DNA of 64,000 nt from Rhytidiadelphus loreus (Eukaryota; Streptophyta; Bryopsida; Hypnales; Hylocomiaceae), in NCBI GenBank assembly GCA_947034895.1, contig OX344764.1, positions 41,914,935 through 41,978,934 on the forward strand. The letters run 5' to 3'. Below, one piece after another: positions 57,201 to 64,000 of this stretch. Position 1 is the stretch's first letter; the number at the start of each line of letters is the position of its first letter. The translations under genes and the position numbers were made by a program. The notes beneath the pieces are model-generated. The model ran no database searches. It had not been told where the DNA came from and saw nothing but the letters and a program-made list of their open reading frames with translations.

Positions 57201-60200
57201 ACTTCCTTATTTAATATATATATGGATCAATGGATGTGAGGTAGTTTGAAAAGTTAGCACCATCAGAGGGATGTGAAGAGGAAGTGAAGAGCAAGTTTGA
57301 AACATTCACATCTCCAAGTCTGTGAATATTGAATGGATCATGGGGATCTTCTACACCGACTTCACACACCTTTGTTTTCTAACTTCACACACCTTTGTTT
57401 TCTAACTTCACACACCTTTGTTTTCTAGAAAAAAGAACACACATCTACTCAATGTATTGCTTCAATTTTATTCGTTGCTAATTTTGTCATTGACCACGCT
57501 AGATTGACTATAGCATGCAATCTATTGTTATTGTTATCACGTGCATCCTCTACAACTAGTAGCGTACCCCTTCCGATACTCAATCCACGTACATCGTTTG
57601 AATTCTATGAAGAAATCTTAACCAGGAATGAACAACAGGGGAACGTACCCAAAGATCAATGCAGAACAAAGCCAAACGCCAATTGCAAAAAAACACATAC
57701 GAGCAATACTGTTAGTTCGATTCCCAGCGGTAGTTACATACCAGACGGTTTCCGCAATAGACTTGCGAAACTCTCAGTTGCATGATATGCGTCTTGTTGT
57801 AGGAGGCCGCGGCATACCGCTGACCCGCTTCCAGAGCCGCGTCGCGTTCTTGTTGAGTGACAGGGCGGCGCTTGGAATAGTACAGCTGCCGGGGGCATGT
57901 GTTTCGGGGCTGGGGGCGCTTGAACGGGCGCTTGAATGTCTGCTTCGGAGCTTCCAGTGGCAGCGGCGTCACTGGATCACTTGCTGGGGCTGGGGCTGTA
58001 GCCTCGTCGTCTGTTTCTGCAGCTATCGCTGCCGCCTCGCCATGCCTGAGCGGCTTCAGTCTCTTCCATGTGGCCTGCGGTGTCCTGAAAGTGCTGTGGT
58101 AGGAGCGGTAGATCCCCATCGTTTAGAAAAACAGTCAGTCCCAGCCCAATCCAGTCATGGTTAGATGCAAATGTAACGTAAATCTAAAGCGCCAATTTCG
58201 TCAAATATACTGGCAACATTCCACAGGCAAAAATATAAATCTTCTCACTTGTAAGCTCTTATTTCAGTCCACAAATTTGGGCAGGTATAGGCTTTTGGTT
58301 TCAGGCTACGCACCGTGAACCGCGCCGAAGTAAACGAAATTGACATTCTAAGTTTCTTTGTTACGTTATTAAGCAAGGGGAGATGGGCATCAGAGAAAAT
58401 GGTCAGAGGCCGAATGTTCTGCAGTTGTCATCAGTCTAGCTTCCATTTGACCAAATAGAGCACCAACTACAGGCGTGACTGTGTCCTGCAACACTGTTTA
58501 CTGAAGACAGTCACGAGCGAAACCGATCTGCATGCGTTAGTGATGTTATGTTTATTAATTGCAGATTTAAACCAGTGAAAGCTCCCTCATGGATTCATGG
58601 AAAGTAGATCCCCCGGTTTGAAAAAATTCCCATCAGTCATGCTAGTAAATCTAAGTATCATTGTGACGTTATTAAGCAAAGTCAAGATGGTCCCCAGAGA
58701 AAATGGCTACAGGCACAATGTTCGATCTGCACTAGTCATTCCACCTCTAAACTTAAGCACACATCCTACATTTCTACAATCAAGCATGTGTCCAGCTACG
58801 AAACAACATCCTACAGTAGTATATATGTCCAGCTACACTGTTTAATGAGAACAGTGCGCGACCCCGTCTGCATGGGTTAGTGACGTTATGTTTATTGCAG
58901 CCTTAATAAAACCAGAGAAAGCTCCAGCATGCTAAGATTTCACTTGGTTGCAGGCTTGTAGCATTTCATGTGACACTATATCACGCAGTTGGTTTTGGCA
59001 ACACACGCACTTCAATGACTTGGGAAATCCATAACTAATTAATTAAGTCGATGAAGCTTGCGCCAAGAATTTCAAAGTGGATGGAGTTGAGTGCGATTTT
59101 CTCCTGCCTCAGCTTCACGAGCAACAAATCTCAGCGCTCCTTATTTCAGCAGTCGTTTTTAAAAGGGGAGTTTACTTACCTTGCGGAAACAGCTTTGGAA
59201 CGGTCAGTTGGAGCTTGTCTTGCTCGTTTCTCTGGTATCTTCTCCGGGATGAATCGATATCGTTTAGGCTCCTTCACTGTAGCAGTTTCTTGAACTTCAT
59301 TGGCTTCCATTTCGTAATCATGGATCGACAAGGTACCCACAGACGGATCAAGAGCTGACATGTTAGTCTTTGCGATCAAGTATCTCTCCATCCTCATAAT
59401 CCCGTCCTCCTCCACATAAGAAGGAGGTGCGCTTTGAAAACTCTCTAGCATCTCTCCAGAAATCGCAATGAAATCAGCGACTCGGTCGTCATCCTCTTCT
59501 ACTCCAGGCTTTTGGTTGCCAAGCGTCTCACCTGATGGTGAAGCTTGGGTAGAGTGACTCTCTTTGTGAACGTTCTTAGCAACTCCACTGTCGTTGTTTG
59601 TGCTTGGAAGAGACGGTATGTTCGGTCTCGTCGTCGTCTGGATGAGGTCCGTCACTTGTGGGAGAGTAGTTCCGGCGGTATGAGCACTGGTACCACCACC
59701 CCTTCTTTTGATGTTGCTGTTCCTGTCGAACACTTGAACTAGGAAATGAGAGTTTTCCCACAGGAAGAAGAGGATTTGGTCGTTGACAGCAAGGTTGCAA
59801 TCGGTTGCAAACTCACGCCATCCGTTGAGGAGGCACGGCTTGGAGTCCCAGGACAGGCCTAACATCACTGGCCATTTGTGTCCGTCGGGGCCTTCCAGAG
59901 TGATACTCTCGCTGAGTTTTTGGCGGTGGTGCTCGAGAAACTCAGCCGGCAAAACCTGGAAACATGACCACACTACCACATTCAGTACGTTTCGGCATGC
60001 AAGAAAGAAATCGAGGGAATAGGGTTCACAGGGGAAACTGAAACTTCAAGCTAACTATCAAAGACACATCTGCAACAGCTAATCTGAAAACTTCCGAAGC
60101 TTATTATCTTGAGAGGCTCAACTGCTAAAGAAGAAAAACATGTCAAGATTACTATCGATGGCTCATCTAAAAAGGCCTAAACTGTAACTTCAAGCTTATG

Positions 60201-60714
60201 TAGGACGCATCTGCGAGTTAGAGGGAAAAACGAAACTTCAAGCCTTTTCTTTAGAACTCTCATCTTCAAGTTAGGGATTCAAGAAAACAAGAAACTTCAA
60301 GCTTTTCTAAGGCTCATCTGCAAAAGGTTACATTGAACCTAGCTTCAAATGTGCAGACTAACTGCTCATGATCTGCAAAAGAGAAAACTGCAACATCAAA
60401 TGTGCAGACTAACTGCTCCTCATCTGCAAAAGAGAAATCTGCAACTTCAAAGCTAGTTGATTCCTACCTAGCTGCTCATCTGCCCAAGAAAACGCTGCAA
60501 CATCAAGCTTGTTAAATCAAAGGCGTATTTGCAAAGGGGGGTTGTTTGGCACACAAGAGCTTACAAGCTTGGCCAACATGGAAGTCTGCAAGCTTCCCAC
60601 CACGATGTCTGCAGCGAAGTAAGACTCCGTGGGAGTGCTCCCTTTCTTCGCTTTCTCAAGGAGCTTCCTCCACAGCCCTGCATCATCACTGCAGCTTGAA
60701 GCTCGAGTCTCCAT
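54284..60714 (-). CDS. Two-B3-domain (REM-like) transcription factor
   Basis: Putative nuclear DNA-binding protein of 681 residues. Minus-strand exons in order: 60714-60565, 59955-59180, 58084-57742, 55737-55666, 55572-55134, 54549-54284; phases agree. B3 domain 1 spans about 31-129 (SYFAADIVVGSLQ, VLPAEFLEHHRQKLSESITL, NGWREFATDCNLAVNDQILFF). It is followed by a long Ser/Thr/Glu-rich linker. A basic stretch (KQTFKRPFKRPQPR) in exon 3 may be a nuclear signal. B3 domain 2 spans 424-531 (HPFMLTLTRLTSF, HRKVTLYDVTGRKW, LEEGDVCVFEL). Pro/Val repeats and a Lys/Glu-rich tail (594-681) follow. Tandem or paired B3 domains are typical of the REM/VRN1 group. Exon 4 (72 nt) was placed because it supplies the missing first strand of domain 2 in phase; its acceptor (CTGGAG) is weak. 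Exons 2 and 5 are the most certain. Confidence 0.75.
54548..55010. repeat. Tandem array in intron 5 of the B3 gene, overlapping the exon 6 acceptor
   Basis: Six degenerate units with starts (GACTAGAAA..GATCGACACACC-like) near 54548, 54649, 54730, 54825, 54912 and 54990, spaced 78-101 bp. Each holds a CCTCCACAGTTGAACA block and CACAAGTTGCTACCCATT-like sequence. The first unit contains the 3' splice site of exon 6 (TTTCTAG on the minus strand at 54550-54556). Confidence 0.75.
55666..56900. repeat. Degenerate array in intron 3 of the B3 gene; first unit is exon 4
   Basis: About ten units of roughly 50-100 bp share CTGTCTAAACTGTTCATTTG, GAGCTGATGTGC, then TTAGCATTAGAGGTTGGTTT and TATCTGTAGAT. 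The unit at 55666-55750 is exon 4 plus its acceptor; further units follow to about 56390, with two more near 56700-56900. Confidence 0.75.
57359..57427. repeat. Three exact 23-bp tandem repeats in intron 3 of the B3 gene
   Basis: The unit begins ACTTCACACACC and ends TTTGTTTTCTA, at 57359, 57382 and 57405, with no differences. Confidence 0.97.
58345..58935. repeat. Tandem duplication (~303-341 bp) in intron 2 of the B3 gene
   Basis: Copies A (from about 58345) and B (from about 58650) share ACGTTATTAAGCAA (58360 and 58663 regions), CAGAGAAAATGG, ACACTGTTTA, CTGCATG.GTTAGTGA and GTTATGTTTATT..TTGCAG, then ACCAG.GAAAGCTCC. The offset drifts from 303 to 341. Confidence 0.75.
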
Positions 60715-61469
60715 GGACCTCATCATCATCACTCCGATCGTAACAGCAATCGCTCCACAGCGTCTCTCAAAGGCAAATCTCAAGCTCGTCACACACCAAC
60801 AGCACAGAAACACAGAAACGGGAACCACTGAACCAGGACTTGGCTGTAGGAAATGCGCCTAGATGCCTCCCCCACAGCTAGAAACATAGGTGAGAATTGG
60901 GAAGGCAAGGGAAGCGAGGACAAGGGAAGGGAAGACAATTTGGAAGACTCTAGAACTTACACGCTAGCACTCACAATCTCAAACAGTGAATTGTATACAT
61001 CAAGTGATCAAACAAAGATTAGTAGCATCATTCTATAGATTCAGTAACATCTAGCTTCACGTACACCGCGAGCGGGCTCCAGGCATATACACGAGCAACC
61101 TGGAGATTGTGCCGCTCATCTATGTGAAGTGTACATTCTTCACGAGATGTTCGAGCAAGAGTCCTTGGCCACGGCCTGAGAACTGCAAAGCTAGCCACAA
61201 TCAACGCGCTCTCTCAGTCTCTCTCACTCAGGCCTTGTCTTAACGAGTTGACAAGATGCCTGGTTGGACATTTCACAATGGCCGCCTGCTGCAGACAGTC
61301 TTCAATTCCTTACATCATAACCTTTTTTCTTAATTTTGTGATTAGTGAATGGTTTGTTAACTTTGTTTGTGCTGAATTAAGACCGTCCAAATGAGGGAAA
61401 ATTGGAGAGGGAGGGAAGAGTTGAGCTGAACACTATTTCGTTTAGTTTTAGTCTTTTAGAGAAAAGTGC
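60715..61469. other. Upstream region of the B3 gene
   Basis: Probably holds the promoter and 5' UTR of the minus-strand B3 gene. I see no clear TATA box or other motif and no further gene. Confidence 0.35.
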
Positions 61470-64000
61470 CAAGATGATTATGATGATCACTTGAAATTTG
61501 GTGTTGAAGAATTGAATTTCTAATTTTCTACATTCATCCATCTTCACTATATGATTGAATGCCCATTTTCATCTTCAATTGGCAACTTCATCCATATTTG
61601 GCAAAAATAGACTACTCATATTTGGCGGGGATTTTTCTTTTTTTTGAAATGGTGCTATTTAACTCCATTGTGTAAAAAACAGGTATAGTAGAAAGAGAGA
61701 AAAAAAAATGCCTGGAATGGTATGTGTTAGGCACGACCACTTACTAGTACAATAGTAACAATACATGTTGGGTGCCAATGGGAAGAACGTGTTCAACGGT
61801 TGCCTCCCATGTTCTTCCCGTTGGAGCCCAATAAGTACGTACCAATCGTGTGAAGAGCCTAAGATGATGATCACTTGATATTTGATAATTAAGTGTTGGA
61901 TTTCTACATTCATTGATCTTCACTATATGATTGCCCATTTTCATCCTCAATTAGCAACTTCATTCATTTTTTTATATAGAAATGGAAATATTGGACAAAA
62001 GTAGAGTGCTCTTATTTGGTGAGAAAAGAACATTTTTTCTGAAGTGGTGCAATTTGACTCTATTGTTTCAAAAAACAAGTTATATTAGGACAAAAATCCT
62101 TATCTTAACTAGCACATGTTAGGCACAGACAATAGTATAATAAATATTGGGTGCCAATGGGAAGAACTTGTCCAACGGTTGCCACCCACGTTCTTCCCAA
62201 TGGTGCCCAACATCAATGTACCATTCATGCTAAGAGCCTAGGATGATGATCACTTGAAATTTGGTATTGAAGAATTGTATTTCTACATTCATCCATCTCC
62301 ACTATATGATTGAATGCCCATTTTCATCTTCGATTGGAAACTTCATCCATATTTTATTTTTATAGAAATGGAAATATTTGGCAAAAATAGACTAGGCATA
62401 TTTGGTGGGTTTTTCTTTTTTTTGGAATGGTGCTATTTGAGTCCATTGTGTAAAAAAAGGTATATTAGAAAGAGAGAGAGAAATGCCTTGAATGGTACGT
62501 GTTAGGCATGACCACTTACTAATACAATACGTAGTGGCTGCCAATGGGAAGAACGTGTTCAACGGTTGCCTCCCACATTCTTCCCGTTGGAGCCCAATAA
62601 GTACATACCAATCGTGCGAAGAGCCTAAAATGATGATCACTTGAAATTTGATAATTAAGTGTTGGATTTCTACATTCATTGATCTTCACTATATGATTAC
62701 CCATTTTCATCTTCAATTAGCAACTTCATTAATATTTTTTATAGAGATGGAAATATTGGGCAAAAATAGACTGCTGGTGGAAAAAGAACATTTTTTCTAA
62801 AATGGTGCAATTTGACTCTATTGTTTAAAAAAACAAGTATATTAGAAAAAAAAATCATTGTCTTAATTAGCATGTGTTAGGCACAAATAGAAGTATAATA
62901 AATGTTGGGTGCCAATGGAAAGAACGTGTCCAACGGTTGCCAACTTGCCACATACGTTCTCCCCAATGGTGCCCAATATCAATGTATTATTCATGCTAAG
63001 AACCTAAGATGATGATCACTTGAAATTTGGTAATCAAGAATTCTAATCAAGCACTGTAATCAAACATATCCATCTTCAACACATATCAATTATATACATA
63101 TCCATTTTCATCCATATTTTATATAGAAATTATAGAAAATATTTGGCCAAGTAGTCTTATTTGGTAAAAAAAATATAAAGTTTTAAAAATAGTGCAATTT
63201 GATCCCATTGTATTCAAAAAAAGGTATATTAGAAGAAAAAAGCTTGCCTTAAATGCCTTCTTGAATGGCACATATTAGGCACAAAGAGTAGTATAATACA
63301 TGTTGGGGGCCAACATGAAGAACATATCTGACAGGTGCAACCCACGTTCTTTGTGTTAGTGCCCAACACATATCATTCATACCAAGCAAGATAATGATTT
63401 TTGAAATTTGGTGTTCAAGCATTTTATCTTTACATTCATCCATTTTCACTATATAATTGACCATTTTCATCCACAATTGCAACTTCATCCATATTTTATA
63501 TAGAAATGTAAAATTTGGCAAAAAAATACTACTCTTATTTGGCGGAAAATTATATATTTTTGAAATAGTGCAATTTGACTTTATTGTGTCAAGAAAAAGG
63601 TGTGTTAAAAAAAATCCTTGCCCTTGAAGGGCGTGTATTAGGCATGAGCACTAGTAGTACATGTTAAGGGCCATCAAGAAGAACATGTCTAACGTTTGCT
63701 ACCTAGATCCTTCTTGTTGGCATCCAACACATACCACTTGTACCACGACAATGATTATTCACTTGAAATTTGGTATTCAAGCATTGCATTTCTACATTTA
63801 TTCATCTTCAACATTTTTCATTTCTATTATTCTATGCATGCCTATTTTCATCTACAAATGGTAACTTCATATATATTTTAAATATGTAATGTAAATATTT
63901 GATAGAAAAAGACTACTCTTATTTGCAATAAGAAAATACATATTTTGAAATGGTGCAATTTGACTTCTTTCAATCCATTGTATAAATAAAGGTAAATTAG
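61470..64000. repeat. Satellite-like array, ~380-bp units with an internal hairpin, continuing past the window
   Basis: The landmark GATGATCACTTGAAATTTGG and its variants recur near 61482, 61866, 62244, 62629, 63008, 63391 and 63750 (spacings 384, 378, 385, 379, 383, 359). Each unit continues with TTCTACATTCATCCATCTTC, CCCATTTTCATC, AACTTCATCCATA, a GGCAAAAATAGACT run and a G/C-richer palindrome. Units 1 and 3 resemble each other closely, as do 2 and 4, so the working repeat may be a ~762-bp dimer. Open frames in it are short and shifted between units, so it is not coding. Confidence 0.9.

Noticed and set aside
61659..62716. Pairs of similar minus-strand frames (MNVEIQHLIIK.., MRMKMGNHIVK..)
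   Set aside because: They recur only because the ~380-bp satellite repeats; frames shift and stop between units.

Overview
This is a nuclear segment of a land plant. The genes are split by many short GT-AG introns, and the recognisable products are plant-type: MIA/PDR2 P5A-ATPase, L-galactono-1,4-lactone dehydrogenase, EDM2, a B3/REM factor, a WRC-domain protein, an S-protein homologue and an At12Cys-like CHCH protein. Introns of about 80-600 bp, AT-rich intergenic DNA and moderate divergence from Arabidopsis proteins suggest a non-seed plant, perhaps a bryophyte. The species and lineage cannot be fixed from the sequence alone.

Layout. 1-3679 (+): the 3' part of a P5A-ATPase gene. 5263-5640 (-): a small LEA_3-like protein, with an imperfect 190-225 bp tandem array upstream. 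7567-8100 (+): a secreted S1-family protein. 8948-9762: a degenerate pogo-like transposon carrying the antisense remains of its transposase. 9888-14337 (+): the complete gene for the last enzyme of ascorbate synthesis (GLDH), with a 1-kb first intron filled by a tandem array. 14718-15376: two abutting Tourist-type MITEs with TTA target duplications. 17113-17553 (-): a twin CX9C protein. 23234-26833 (+): a six-exon gene for a WRC protein. 26834-43493: about 16.5 kb without a recognisable gene, AT-rich, holding microsatellites, dispersed repeats, a MITE and a 17-copy minisatellite with a higher-order duplication. 43494-51725 (+): a 17-exon EDM2 homologue. 54284-60714 (-): a six-exon gene with two B3 domains. 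61470 to the window end: a ~380-bp satellite whose units each hold a hairpin.

Exon models were built by hand from splice signals, reading phase and remembered family similarity. For the GLDH, WRC, EDM2 and B3 genes the joined exons give complete frames of 657, 584, 1329 and 681 codons. No transcript data were available.

The genes do not form one pathway. The recurring theme is structural. In at least three introns (GLDH intron 1, B3-gene introns 3 and 5), and perhaps in the LEA leader, a degenerate tandem array sits directly upstream of a 3' splice site, and the monomer nearest the exon includes the splice site or the exon itself. The other points of note are the hairpin satellite, a paralogous empty site that confirms the MITE insertions, an EDM2 with a long Lys/Glu repeat rich in SUMO-consensus sites, and a pogo relic that keeps its terminal PCNA-binding-like motif.
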